NCBI RefSeq assembly: GCF_003856525.1
Contig: NZ_RJVQ01000007.1
Coordinates: forward strand, 165,389-229,388
DNA length: 64,000 nt
Reading direction: 5' to 3'
From: Vibrio viridaestus
Lineage (GTDB): Bacteria > Pseudomonadota > Gammaproteobacteria > Enterobacterales > Vibrionaceae
Shown: piece after piece, positions 38,925 through 48,254 of the stretch
Position numbering within the stretch: position 1 is the first letter of the stretch
Layout of the letters: each line of letters opens with the position of its first letter
Program-made: the position numbers and the translations under genes
The notes under the pieces: model-generated
What the model was told of the DNA's origin: nothing
The model's input: only the letters and a program-made list of their open reading frames with translations
The model's database searches: none

Positions 38925-38955
38925 TTTAGAACGACCTAAAACCGGTTTTAGAACG
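38925..38955 (+). promoter_or_regulatory. AraC-type direct repeats around a 16-bp palindrome
   Basis: TTTAGAACG occurs at 38925-38933 and 38947-38955, 22 bases apart (two helical turns), the spacing of AraC half-sites. Between them lies the perfect palindrome CTAAAACCGGTTTTAG (38936-38951), which overlaps the second repeat. It lies between the membrane AraC gene and the DUF805 operon. Confidence 0.6.
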
Positions 38956-39015
38956 CAATACACGTCAATCGTGTTCACAATCAATGCCACTTTACAACAG
39001 AAACTGGAGTTAGGT

Positions 39016-39348
39016 ATGCATTGGTATTTACTGGCGTGGCAACGCTATTTCGATTTCTCAGGGCGTTCAGGTAGACAAGAATTTTGGGTATTTATGTTGT
39101 TCCATGTCGTGATAACAATCCTATTTATTCTGTACGACATTTTTATGCCAGAAGGCGCTTGGCCGGATGCCATCTACAGCATCATTTCATTTGTACCCGT
39201 TTTAGCGTTAATCACTCGACGGCTTCATGATATTGGACGCTCTGGATGGTGGGGGCTGGTATTTTTATTGCCAGCTGTAGGGCCTGTCATTCTAATTTGT
39301 ATGTTGGCGATGGAATCAAAGTTAAATACAACAATTGAGGGACTATGA
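39016..39348 (+). CDS. DUF805 inner-membrane protein
   Basis: This 110-residue protein has the DUF805 pattern. WYLLAWQRYFDFSGRSGRQEFW at the start is followed by three helices and the loop ALITRRLHDIGRSGWW. The ATG at 39016 has GGAG nine bases upstream; the frame is open from a GTG at 38971. Function unknown; members are small inner-membrane proteins such as YhaH and YhaI. The stop overlaps the start of the next gene by 4 bases, so the two are translated together. Confidence 0.85.
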   Translation: MHWYLLAWQRYFDFSGRSGRQEFWVFMLFHVVITILFILYDIFMPEGAWPDAIYSIISFVPVLALITRRLHDIGRSGWWGLVFLLPAVGPVILICMLAMESKLNTTIEGL

Positions 39349-39830
39349 TGATGAAAAATACATTAGTGAGTGGTGTATTAAGTTTGGCTTTCTCAACAAT
39401 GTGCTTTGGTCAGTCTGTTACGCAACCTAAACAATTAATCAAAGGCGTATTAACTGTTTCGACAATGACAGAAGGACAGTTGATGTGGGTAAAAGGTCGT
39501 GTTGGCGAAGGCGAATACCGTTATACGGACAACAAAGGCAGTACATGTGTTCTACTAGTTCCCGTTGTCGTAGGAAGCAAAGAAAATGCGGGGATTCATA
39601 TCGGTGAAACCAAAGGATTAGAGATCCTGGTGGAAAGTGAAAAGCTAAATGATGCCCTTATCGAGGGGCAGAGAATCGTCAGTAATGAATGGCAATTCGA
39701 TTCTTCTAATGTAGATCCCGATGGAAAAATCGTGGCGGGAATCAAATCTAACGAAGGCTTTATTCTCAATTCCCGACGACGCTGGATCTCATGGCTTCTG
39801 GACAAACAGCCTGACATCAGATGCGAATAA
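39345..39830 (+). CDS. Exported protein of unknown function, coupled to DUF805
   Basis: This 161-residue protein begins with three Met codons, then a signal peptide (about residues 1-22, ending MCFGQS). The mature domain is beta-rich, with two cysteines (CVLLVPVVVGSK and the C-terminal CE) that could form a disulfide. The family is not recognised. Overlap with the DUF805 gene by 4 bases shows coupling. The divergent membrane AraC protein may control both. Confidence 0.75.
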   Translation: MMMKNTLVSGVLSLAFSTMCFGQSVTQPKQLIKGVLTVSTMTEGQLMWVKGRVGEGEYRYTDNKGSTCVLLVPVVVGSKENAGIHIGETKGLEILVESEKLNDALIEGQRIVSNEWQFDSSNVDPDGKIVAGIKSNEGFILNSRRRWISWLLDKQPDIRCE

Positions 39831-39940
39831 TATTGTGATCATATTGGAATTGTAATGGAAAGATAAACACACTTGTTGCATCTGAATGATATATTGGTCT
39901 GATAAATAGGGTTTATTGTTATTCTCATCAGGGTTGATTT

Positions 39941-41902
39941 ATGCGTATTACATCTTTGTCTTTGGCCATATTATTTACCAGCATGCCTTTGTCTCTTTCG
40001 CTCAATGCAACGCCGCTTCATCTGCGGATTATTGAAACGACGGATATACACGCGAATGTGATGGCTTATGATTACTATAAAGACAAAGCATCGGATAAAA
40101 TCGGCTTATCTCGCGCCGCGACACTGGTTAAGCAGGCACGATCAGAAGTTAAAAATAGCGTTCTGGTGGATAACGGTGACCTTATTCAAGGCAGCCCTAT
40201 GGGGGATTACATGGCGGCAAAAGGTATAAAGCCTGATGAAGTTCACCCTGTTTATCAAGCCATGAATGAGCTCGGATACGATGTCGGTAATTACGGCAAT
40301 CATGAATTTAACTACGGAATGCTGTTTTTACGCGAGTCAGTAAATGATGCCAATTTCCCTTACATCAATGCCAATATTTACGACAAGAAAACGGGTGAGC
40401 ACCTTTTCAAACCCTATCTCATTAAATCCTATACCTTTACCGATATTGAAGGTTTTCCGCAAAGAATTAATGTCGGTTACATTGGGTTTACGCCACCACA
40501 AATTGTCGTTTGGGATAAGAAAAACCTCGCAGATAAAGTGGTGGTCAAAGACATCAAACAGACGGCAGAAAAGCTGATCCCGGAAATGAAAGCGAAAGGC
40601 GCTGACATCATCGTCGCTATTCCGCATTCTGGATTTTCTTCTGATCCCTATAAGGTTGGGGCTGAGAACTCAATTTATTACCTTGCCGATGTTCCGAATA
40701 TTGATGCTATCGCGTTTGGTCACGCGCACGCGGTTTTCCCGGGCAAAGGCTTCGACAACATTCCGCGCGTCGATAATGTGCGTGGACATATTAATGGCGT
40801 CGCCGCGGTTATGCCTGGTCGATGGGGAAGTCATATTGGGATAATGGATTTAACACTGGACTTCGATCGCGTCGAAGCAAAATGGAATGTGATTAAATCC
40901 AAGTCGGAAGCTCGACCAATCTATGATGCCAGCGAGCAAAAATCGTTAGCGGCTGTTGATCCTCAAATAGAAAAAGTGCTGACACCTGCTCATAACGCGA
41001 CACGAGATTTTGTGAATAAACCGATTGGGAAAGCAAGTGATGTCATGTACAGTTTCCTTGCGCTCATTCAGGATGATCCAACAATCCAAATCGTGAATGA
41101 TGCGCAAATGGATTACGTTAAACAGTTTATCGAAGGCGATCCTGATTTAGATGGGATACCTGTTTTGTCAGCCGCAGCCCCTTTCAAAGCTGGCGGTAGA
41201 AAAGACGATCCGAATGGGTACACAGAAGTAGAAGCGGGAAATCTTACCTTTCGTAATGCTGCCGACTTATATCTGTATCCAAACACGCTTGTTGCTCTCA
41301 AGATCAGCGGTAAAGAGTTGAAAGAGTGGCTTGAATGCTCGGCTGGACAATTTAAACAAATCGACCCTGACTCAAGCAAACCGCAGGAGCTGATTGATTG
41401 GGACAATTTTAGAACCTATAACTTTGATGTTATCGATGGCGTGAATTACCAAATCGACGTGACTAAGCCAGCCCGTTATGATGGCGATTGTAAACTCACT
41501 CAATCTGATTCAGAGCGGATTAGCCAGCTTACCTATCAGGGTAAACCCGTTCAGCCTACACAAACGTTTATTGTTGCAACGAATAACTACCGTGCTTATG
41601 GAGAAAAATTTGCGGGTACCGGTACAAAATTTGTCGCGTTCGATTCACCTGATGAAAACCGTACAATTGTCGCGAACTACATCTCTTCGGTAACGAAATC
41701 GAATGGGGAAGTGACACCAACAGCCGATAATAACTGGCGGTTCGCTCGAATTAAAACAGACAAAAAGCTCGATATAAGGTTTGAATCATCTCCATCCGCT
41801 AAGGCAGCGGAATTTATTGCGAAGAAAGCGCAATATCCCATTAAACAGGTTGGGAAGGATGAGGTTGGATTTGCCGTGTATCAAATCAATCTATCCAAAT
41901 AG
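39941..41902 (+). CDS. cpdB: Periplasmic 2',3'-cyclic-nucleotide phosphodiesterase/3'-nucleotidase
   Basis: This 653-residue protein has a signal peptide (about 1-24). A metallophosphatase domain carries [44 protein letters not shown] and a His-x-His [12 protein letters not shown]-terminal 5'-nucleotidase domain contains [29 protein letters not shown]. The length equals E. coli CpdB. It salvages extracellular nucleotides by turning 2',3'-cyclic NMP into nucleosides. It is monocistronic with a terminator. Confidence 0.95.
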   Translation: MRITSLSLAILFTSMPLSLSLNATPLHLRIIETTDIHANVMAYDYYKDKASDKIGLSRAATLVKQARSEVKNSVLVDNGDLIQGSPMGDYMAAKGIKPDEVHPVYQAMNELGYDVGNYGNHEFNYGMLFLRESVNDANFPYINANIYDKKTGEHLFKPYLIKSYTFTDIEGFPQRINVGYIGFTPPQIVVWDKKNLADKVVVKDIKQTAEKLIPEMKAKGADIIVAIPHSGFSSDPYKVGAENSIYYLADVPNIDAIAFGHAHAVFPGKGFDNIPRVDNVRGHINGVAAVMPGRWGSHIGIMDLTLDFDRVEAKWNVIKSKSEARPIYDASEQKSLAAVDPQIEKVLTPAHNATRDFVNKPIGKASDVMYSFLALIQDDPTIQIVNDAQMDYVKQFIEGDPDLDGIPVLSAAAPFKAGGRKDDPNGYTEVEAGNLTFRNAADLYLYPNTLVALKISGKELKEWLECSAGQFKQIDPDSSKPQELIDWDNFRTYNFDVIDGVNYQIDVTKPARYDGDCKLTQSDSERISQLTYQGKPVQPTQTFIVATNNYRAYGEKFAGTGTKFVAFDSPDENRTIVANYISSVTKSNGEVTPTADNNWRFARIKTDKKLDIRFESSPSAKAAEFIAKKAQYPIKQVGKDEVGFAVYQINLSK

Positions 41903-41926
41903 TCTCAGTCTACAATAAACGAACTT

Positions 41927-41966
41927 ACGAGGTTGGCTGGCTAGTGCAGCAACCTCGTTGCTTTTT
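41927..41966 (+). terminator. Intrinsic terminator of cpdB
   Basis: The hairpin ACGAGGTTG / CAACCTCGT has a 14-base loop and is followed by TGCTTTTTG. Confidence 0.8.
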
Positions 41967-42100
41967 GTGATACTCACACTGCAATTACAATTGCTAACAA
42001 TGCATAGGATTGAATAGTATTCAGCCTTACTGTATCTTTTCTTTGCACCAAGGATCTGAACCAGACCGTATGTATCTCGTTGTAATGTAGTAAGGACACT

Positions 42101-42592
42101 ATGAATCAGTACACTTCCTGTTTTTTATTATCGCTTTTCGTTTTACTCGCTGCTGGGTGTAGTTCTACGCCTCCGCAAGACAAGATCACTGTCAATTCAG
42201 CTAAAACAAACTTATCAAATAGCGGGCAGGTTAGAAACGGCATTATCGATCAATATCAATTGTGGAAAGGTGCACCCTATACTTATGGTGGACTAAGTAA
42301 AGATGGTGTCGATTGTTCAGGGCTGGTTTATGCGGTGTATCTGGAGCAATTCGGTGTTGTTGTCCCCAGAACGACCCGAGGTCAATCTGTTATCGGAAAA
42401 GAAATACCTCGCTCACAGCTTCGCCCGGGAGACCTCGTGTTTTTCAAAACGGGTTCAAAGTCTCGGCACGTGGGTATTTATCTCGACCAAAATCAGTTTT
42501 TACACGCTTCTGAATCGAAAGGCGTTATTTTATCGAGTTTAAATAATGTCTACTGGCGTTCTAAATATTGGTTAGCCAGACGAGTACAGTAA
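42101..42592 (+). CDS. NlpC/P60 endopeptidase lipoprotein
   Basis: This 163-residue protein has a lipoprotein signal (LLAAGC, lipidated Cys at residue 20) and an NlpC/P60 cysteine peptidase domain. The catalytic Cys is in DGVDCSGLVY, the His in SRHVGIYLD, and a third polar residue follows near HASESKG. Such enzymes cut peptidoglycan stem peptides (D-Glu-mDAP bonds). Residue 21-22 are Ser-Ser, so transport to the outer membrane by Lol is expected. It is monocistronic. Confidence 0.93.
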   Translation: MNQYTSCFLLSLFVLLAAGCSSTPPQDKITVNSAKTNLSNSGQVRNGIIDQYQLWKGAPYTYGGLSKDGVDCSGLVYAVYLEQFGVVVPRTTRGQSVIGKEIPRSQLRPGDLVFFKTGSKSRHVGIYLDQNQFLHASESKGVILSSLNNVYWRSKYWLARRVQ

Positions 42593-42830
42593 TACGTCGT
42601 TCCCTCATTTATCCCGCTAAAACAATGCCTATGGTGCCCCGAACCATTGGCGTAGATCAGCTTTTCGTAACAAATTCCGCGGATTGTTTGTGCTTCTATT
42701 GCAATATTAGTAATATGCGATGCTGCTTTTAGCAGACCTATATAAAAACTATTACATATTTAAAACAATAACGAACAAAACCGAACAATGAATATCGAAT
42801 ACCTGATAACTATAATCGGAGGAACAGGTA

Positions 42831-44210
42831 GTGTCTGATTACATTTCTGACCTTATTAAGCGTGCTAAAAAAGCACAAGCGCAAATTGAGCATTTCACAC
42901 AAGAGCAGGTCGATGGCATGTGTGAAAGAATTGCATTTCATACATCGACAGAAGATTACGCGCATAAAATTGCTCAGTTTGCTGTAGAAGAAACAGGAAT
43001 GGGTAAAGTCGAAAGTAAATTCGCCAAAATGGTCAACAAGATCAAGGGCGGATGGTACGACATGAAGGGTAAGAAATCTGTTGATGTTATCGAAGAAGAC
43101 AGAGCTAAGGGGCTGATTAAGATTGCGAAACCAATTGGCGTCGTCGGTGCGATTATTCCAGTAACCAACTGTGAAGCAACGCCGGTACTGAAATCAATGA
43201 ACGCAATTAAAACACGTAATGCGATCATTCTCGCTCCTCATCCTCGTTCTGCACAAACCAACACGCTTATCGCCAATCAAATTCGTGAATTACTCGAAAA
43301 AAATGGGTTTCCTGCCGATCTCGTTATCTCAATGGACGAAGTCTCAATGGAAAATACTCAGGCGCTAATGAAACAGTGTGACCTTATTCTTGCAACCGGT
43401 GGTGGTGGCCTAGTAAAAGCTGCTTACAGTTCTGGTACGCCAGCATATGGTGTTGGGGCGGGTAATGCTTACACCATCGTTGATGAAACTGCCGATCTTG
43501 ATGATACAGCAGCTAAAATCTACCAATCGAAAACGTTCGATTACGCGACAAGCTGTTCGTCAGAAAATGGTTGTATCGTTTATAAAGGCATCTACGACGA
43601 TTTTATAAAAGCGATGGAAGCGCATAAAGGCTATTTGCTTTCAGCTGAAGAAAAACAGAAACTTCAGGCTGCTATGTGGCATGAAGGCCATCTTAACCGT
43701 GACATCGTCGCTCAACCTGCGTCAACCATCGCAAAGATTGCGGGTATCGATCTTCCGGAAGGAAAAGAGTTTTTGATGGTTGAAGAGTCGGGTATCGGTG
43801 CAGATTACCCATTCTGTGGTGAAAAGTTATCGGTCGTAACAACGCTATACCAGTGGGAAAATTTTGATGATGCCGTTAAATTAGTAAACGATATCACCGA
43901 CTATTCAGGCAGCGGTCACTCATGTGGTATTCACTCTACTAACGAAGAGCGTATTCTGCAGTTAGGTCGTTCAGTGAAAGTATCTCGCGTTATGGTGAAT
44001 CAACCTCAATGCTTAGCCAACTCAGGTTCATGGACCAACCACATGCCCATTACCTTAACACTTGGTTGTGGGACTTGGGGTGGAAATGCAGCGAGTGAAA
44101 ACATCAACTGGAAGCATCTTCTTAATACCACATGGATTTCATCGCCAACACCAAGTCATCAACCTGCCGATGAAGACCTATTTAGCGCAGAAGTTCGCGC
44201 AGGAAATTAA
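42831..44210 (+). CDS. Acylating aldehyde dehydrogenase, SauS/EutE-like
   Basis: This 459-residue CoA-acylating aldehyde dehydrogenase has the cofactor-region motif KPIGVVGAIIPVTNCEATP. The catalytic cysteine is in DYATSCSSENG (near residue 242), and LATGGGGLVKAAYSSGTPAYGVGAGN lies before it. It resembles sulfoacetaldehyde dehydrogenase (SauS) and the AdhE/EutE group more than non-acylating ALDHs. The GTG start has CGGAGG upstream. There is no sulfonate transporter or microcompartment gene nearby, so the aldehyde is unknown. Monocistronic with a terminator. Confidence 0.85.
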   Translation: MSDYISDLIKRAKKAQAQIEHFTQEQVDGMCERIAFHTSTEDYAHKIAQFAVEETGMGKVESKFAKMVNKIKGGWYDMKGKKSVDVIEEDRAKGLIKIAKPIGVVGAIIPVTNCEATPVLKSMNAIKTRNAIILAPHPRSAQTNTLIANQIRELLEKNGFPADLVISMDEVSMENTQALMKQCDLILATGGGGLVKAAYSSGTPAYGVGAGNAYTIVDETADLDDTAAKIYQSKTFDYATSCSSENGCIVYKGIYDDFIKAMEAHKGYLLSAEEKQKLQAAMWHEGHLNRDIVAQPASTIAKIAGIDLPEGKEFLMVEESGIGADYPFCGEKLSVVTTLYQWENFDDAVKLVNDITDYSGSGHSCGIHSTNEERILQLGRSVKVSRVMVNQPQCLANSGSWTNHMPITLTLGCGTWGGNAASENINWKHLLNTTWISSPTPSHQPADEDLFSAEVRAGN

Positions 44211-44262
44211 TTAAAAGTACGTACTCCGATTTAAAAAGGAAGTTCGTCAGCCTAAACAAAAT

Positions 44263-44290
44263 AAAACCGCCAACTGGCGGTTTTATTTTT
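44263..44290 (+). terminator. Intrinsic terminator
   Basis: The hairpin AAAACCGCC / GGCGGTTTT has a 4-base loop and a T-rich tail. It lies after the acylating aldehyde dehydrogenase gene. Confidence 0.92.
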
Positions 44291-44310
44291 ATTTCTATTC
44301 AAGTCACGAT

Positions 44311-45156
44311 TCAGTGTTGTTTGGGGCACACTACGTTTTTCATTTTCAGATGATATAACTGAATATCAGGATGACTAAAGAATCCCATTTCCCACGGATT
44401 TTTGGTAATAAACAGTTCTTGAATTTCCTTAAATACCGCCGTCCCTTTTGGTATTTGAAATACATCGCCATAAATAATGCTGTAGTTCCACTCAATATGT
44501 TTTTCGAAGGTGAACGTTGCTCGACTGTCGATGGCAAAATAACAACGATTATCTTTCCCTAAAAGTTGTCCTTTAAACGTACTTGGGAACGTAATGAAAA
44601 ACACATCGTCATCAACGCTGGATAAAAATGCCATAACCGTTGTATGCGGTTGTTGCTGAGCAAAAGTAAGCATGACACCAATCTTATTATCATGCTCATC
44701 GCTATCCATGATCGGAGTACTACTTAGTGGAGAGGTAGGTAAATCTCGGCTAGTTCGGGTATCGGCCGGGAATTCGTATGTGGGATGGGTAAACTGCTTG
44801 ATTACAGAAATGCCGTAAAAGACCTGATATTCAAGAGCATCAACGATAGCTTCATAATCAGATAAAGTTTGTACGATACCTTTAAACGAGAGACGATTGA
44901 CCTGCAACTCAGCGTCGTATTCTGATACTCCGGTTCGATTATCTAGATGGAGCGTTACTAATTGCTCTGTGTTTAGTTGATGGCCATGAGGGAAAATGAC
45001 CTTTAATCTCGCGTCCGATAATACTTCAACACCACAAATATACACATTCATATCATTACCTGAATCCGAATATGTACCTAAAACAGAAATGACTTTGTGT
45101 CCAATGAGTTCCACTAACGAATTATTATTCATATTATTTTCGATCCCGAATGACAT
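44311..45156 (-). CDS. Unknown two-domain protein, possible split-barrel C-terminus
   Basis: This 281-residue soluble protein has an N-terminal half (about 10-150) rich in beta strands, then a Ser/Thr/Pro linker (about 150-175). Its C-terminal half (DVFFITFPSTFKGQLLGKDNRCYFAIDSRA, then WNYSIIYGDVFQIPKG) resembles the split-barrel fold of pyridoxamine-phosphate-oxidase-like flavin or heme proteins. It ends in a Cys-Pro-Lys-Gln-His tail. No name can be given. Its start is either 45156 or an internal Met a few residues later. Confidence 0.7.
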   Translation of the reverse strand: MSFGIENNMNNNSLVELIGHKVISVLGTYSDSGNDMNVYICGVEVLSDARLKVIFPHGHQLNTEQLVTLHLDNRTGVSEYDAELQVNRLSFKGIVQTLSDYEAIVDALEYQVFYGISVIKQFTHPTYEFPADTRTSRDLPTSPLSSTPIMDSDEHDNKIGVMLTFAQQQPHTTVMAFLSSVDDDVFFITFPSTFKGQLLGKDNRCYFAIDSRATFTFEKHIEWNYSIIYGDVFQIPKGTAVFKEIQELFITKNPWEMGFFSHPDIQLYHLKMKNVVCPKQH

Positions 45157-45359
45157 TGTTAACCATAATTATAATAGTGGAATGAGAAATTAAAAATACG
45201 TCGCCGGATTCAATTAATCATGTCGTTTGTAAATTACCGGGCTTTGTCAAATTAACGCTAATTTGTTTTCTTGCGAATGGCTAACTATGGACAATCTGAC
45301 TGGACTCATTAACCTTGTTTTAAACAGTCATGGATTGGGTAAATGGTTTTGGGTGCATC

Positions 45360-45611
45360 ATGGATGAAGAAAAATGGAATAAAACACGAACAAGCGGTAA
45401 ATACCGTTATGTCATGAACGAAGGTCTAAGATGGGGTTTAATCTCCGGTAGTTTATGGGCCATTCTTAGCTATTTTATTGGAACCTCATCATCGTTTTTT
45501 ACCACTCTCGTCGTCGGAATCGTTGTATTTTCATTAGCGGGCTGCCTTTGGGCTTTAGTCAGTTGGTTGATTAATGAGAGAAAGTATCATCGCGGGAGAA
45601 GTCTTGAGTAG
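45360..45611 (+). CDS. Small two-helix membrane protein
   Basis: This is an 83-residue protein if it starts at the ATG at 45360 (the frame is open from 45330). A charged N-terminus (MDEEKWNKTRTSGKYRYVMNEG) precedes two hydrophobic helices (about 27-45 and 48-70), and a basic end follows. The family is not recognised. It stands alone upstream of the VOC gene. Confidence 0.6.
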   Translation: MDEEKWNKTRTSGKYRYVMNEGLRWGLISGSLWAILSYFIGTSSSFFTTLVVGIVVFSLAGCLWALVSWLINERKYHRGRSLE

Positions 45612-45669
45612 ACAATAGAACTCCCTTATAGCAAAGTAACGTAACCGTATACAAATAAAAGGAAAAGGT

Positions 45670-46050
45670 ATGTTCAGCCACATCATGTTAGGCTCTAATG
45701 ATATCGAGCAATCGAAGCGATTCTATGACGCTATTATGGGCGAGTTGGGCCATGGCGAAGGTGTAATCGATCCAAAAGGACGCTGTTTTTATTTAACGTC
45801 AGAAGGGCGCTTTGCTCTTACCAAGCCTATTAATGGTGAACCTGCTACGTTCGGTAATGGTATGACGATTGGTTTTAGCGCCACCAGTACCGACATGGTT
45901 GACGCGTGGCATAAAGCGGGAGTTGCTAACGGCGGAACGACATGCGAAGCGCCTCCTGGAGTAAGAGACATAGGTGAACGTCAGTTATATCTTGCATATC
46001 TAAGAGATCCGACCGGAAATAAAATTTGTGCAATGTACGTGTTGCCATAG
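45670..46050 (+). CDS. VOC-superfamily (glyoxalase-like) protein
   Basis: This is a 126-residue single-domain protein with paired beta-alpha-beta units. It starts MFSHIMLGSNDIEQSKRFYDAIMGELG (metal-ligand His at residue 4) and ends YLRDPTGNKICAMYVLP, the typical second half with DPxGNxI. It may be a dioxygenase, glyoxalase or resistance-type protein. AAGGAAAAGG precedes the ATG. The substrate is unknown. Confidence 0.9.
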   Translation: MFSHIMLGSNDIEQSKRFYDAIMGELGHGEGVIDPKGRCFYLTSEGRFALTKPINGEPATFGNGMTIGFSATSTDMVDAWHKAGVANGGTTCEAPPGVRDIGERQLYLAYLRDPTGNKICAMYVLP

Positions 46051-46136
46051 TTTTTAAGTAAAGTGAAAGGTGAGGGACGCTGAGTTCTTCACTTTTTTAA
46101 AATGACACAGCATTATAGATTTGCGGGTAAACAATA

Positions 46137-46487
46137 GTGATATTCCCACTTCAAGGTCGCCAAATCAGTAGCGAACTTTGTCACGAATTAAGCGAATTTT
46201 TAACGGCCAATAAAGGCATGTTTGAACAACGGTTGATTCCTGATTTCTCTCACATTGATCACATGGCGCACAATGTAAACGGCATAACCGTTGATGCGGT
46301 TGAGTATATCAAGGACCAGCGTTACCGATTGAAATACCACTGCGATTGGGAACTCTTCCGTGGCTGCTCCGATATTCAGTCTTCTGGTGTAGAACGGGAC
46401 AGTGTCACTTTTACCCTGAAAACTGATGGACAAATTGATATCCGCTTTATTGACTCAACCGATCACGATACCTGTAACGAGTTTTAG
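46137..46487 (+). CDS. Small unknown protein
   Basis: This is a 116-residue acidic protein with a possible GTG start and a weak ribosome site. There is no signal peptide. It has an alternating pattern in its second half (VTFTLKTDGQIDIRFID). Its end overlaps the convergent MATE gene by 4 bases. The family is not recognised, so the call rests on frame length and position. Confidence 0.55.
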   Translation: MIFPLQGRQISSELCHELSEFLTANKGMFEQRLIPDFSHIDHMAHNVNGITVDAVEYIKDQRYRLKYHCDWELFRGCSDIQSSGVERDSVTFTLKTDGQIDIRFIDSTDHDTCNEF

Positions 46488-47935
46488 TCACCACGAACTT
46501 CATTTGATGATACGGAATGAGTCGGATCAGACGATGCGGATGAAGTAACACTGTGCATACCTTGGATACCACTTTTTCGCCAGTTGCCCCAACGGTGATA
46601 CGAAAAGGCCATTATCATTGTGGAGACAAATGCGATAGGAAAACTCCACCAAATTGCATCGGTTCCAAGAACAGGACGCAAAGCGTAAATAGCACCAAGT
46701 CTTACTGGATAGAGAGCAATAGTCAGAATAATGAGCGGCCAAATTACTTGTCCGGTTGCACGAACGGTACCAAATAGAACTTGGCTGACACCAAAGGCAA
46801 TAAATCCCCAGGTAGCAATATAGAAAATGTGAGTGGCAATCTCCATTGCTTTCCCCGAGCCGGTAAGGAAGATACCTAAGGCCCAACGATCGGCAAAAGT
46901 AAGAGCAATGACGAGACCACCCGTTAATACAAAATTATAAATGATACCAATGGACGTAATTTTTCGGACTCGGTCTAATTTACCTGCGCCGATATTCTGT
47001 GCTGCCATAGCAGAAACAGCGCCACCTAATGCCATCGCCGGCATTTGAACGTATGTCCAGATTTGCTGAGTCGCTCCGTAAGCGGCAGTTGTATCAACCC
47101 CAACTGCATTGATTATTCTAAGCACGGTGAGAGCTGCGGAGCTGACGACGATCATTTGTAATCCTATCGGCAGGCCTTTTGCAAGGATAACTTTTAGCAG
47201 CGCAAGATCGGGTTTTAGCCAGCGTAACTCTGTGCCTCGTAAACGAAGGGGAAGATCACGAATATAGATGTACACCACCATTAGAATTAAACTGATGTAG
47301 TTTGCTACTGCGAGTGCCAAAGCGGATCCTGCGATACCAAACTTGTGTATTGGCCCCAACCCTAAAATAAACACTGGATTTAATAGTGCATCCAGCGCCA
47401 CAGCTAAAATCATAAACCAGAGTGGGGTGGTTGCATCGCCTGAACCCCTCAGTGTCATCATGAGCATGGTTTGCAATAACATTGCTGGCATTGCAACAAA
47501 GGTTAGTTTGAGATAGTCACTGGCCAATTCCATTATCGCGCTATCGGTACCGAGAAGCCTTAGAAGATAAGGAGCAGTAAAAAAGCCGAGAATTGCAACG
47601 ATGAGAACTAAAGGAACAAAGCTTCCGATAGCTGTTCCCACAGTACGACGAGCCTGATTAATATTATTCGCACCAATCGATTGACCGACTAAAATCGTTG
47701 CTGCCATGCCAAAGCCAAATACAAAGCTGGTAAGCATGAACATCACTAGATTACCATTGGTCGTCGCTGCAAGAGCTGATTCTCCAAGCAGGTTACCCAC
47801 CCAAGCGCTATCAATAGAGCCTCCGGCGGATTGCAAAACTGAACTTCCTAGTGTTGGAATAGCAAAAATTAAGAGTTGCCATGCGATAGACCCCTCAGTT
47901 AATGCGTTTGTTTTACGGCCTGCTCGTTGCGTCAT
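46484..47935 (-). CDS. MATE-family multidrug efflux protein
   Basis: This 483-residue protein has 12 helices in two MatE repeats (ASVIWQLLIFAIPTLGSSVLQS-type start, TLRGSGDATTPLWFMI in the first half, GTVRATGQVIWPL in the second half). It exports cationic compounds with Na+ or H+ exchange. A Ser/Thr-rich cytoplasmic tail closes the protein. It overlaps the convergent small gene by 4 bases. No nearby regulator. Confidence 0.93.
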   Translation of the reverse strand: MTQRAGRKTNALTEGSIAWQLLIFAIPTLGSSVLQSAGGSIDSAWVGNLLGESALAATTNGNLVMFMLTSFVFGFGMAATILVGQSIGANNINQARRTVGTAIGSFVPLVLIVAILGFFTAPYLLRLLGTDSAIMELASDYLKLTFVAMPAMLLQTMLMMTLRGSGDATTPLWFMILAVALDALLNPVFILGLGPIHKFGIAGSALALAVANYISLILMVVYIYIRDLPLRLRGTELRWLKPDLALLKVILAKGLPIGLQMIVVSSAALTVLRIINAVGVDTTAAYGATQQIWTYVQMPAMALGGAVSAMAAQNIGAGKLDRVRKITSIGIIYNFVLTGGLVIALTFADRWALGIFLTGSGKAMEIATHIFYIATWGFIAFGVSQVLFGTVRATGQVIWPLIILTIALYPVRLGAIYALRPVLGTDAIWWSFPIAFVSTMIMAFSYHRWGNWRKSGIQGMHSVTSSASSDPTHSVSSNEVRGD

Positions 47936-47948
47936 TGAATATCTTTAG

Positions 47949-48254
47949 ATTATATGTTTAACATACTGAATTATTGACTATTTTTGCATCACTAGGGTTA
48001 TAGATACGTTAAGAACACAAAAATTTCATCAAATACCCCTTTTACTTCCGAATACCTCTTTACCACCAAGTAGGTAAATTTCCCTTTCTCAACGCATTAC
48101 CCAATGATTGCGCGCTAGAGCAGTGCGTAAGTAATTGCCTGATAATTCTTACAATATAACCTAATTTATTGATTAATATATAAAATAAAAACTGGCACGT
48201 TCTTCGCTATTAAGACTCTGACAATTCGACACTTATACACGGAGAGTAAAAGAT
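47949..48254 (+). promoter_or_regulatory. Upstream region of the FNT channel gene
   Basis: This is 306 bases without a gene. It contains TACCCCT and TACCTCT in a directly repeated AT-rich setting (about 48037-48065). Both fit the NarL/NarP heptamer TACYYMT, so nitrate/nitrite control is possible. A GGAG ribosome site stands before the start. The sites are short and could be chance. Confidence 0.35.

Noticed and set aside
42831-44210. Ethanolamine or propanediol microcompartment enzyme
   Set aside because: No shell-protein or other pathway genes lie nearby and no encapsulation peptide is evident at the N-terminus.
46527-46886. 119-codon frame inside the MATE gene
   Set aside because: It is in another frame of the same strand as a clear MATE gene and shows no family features.
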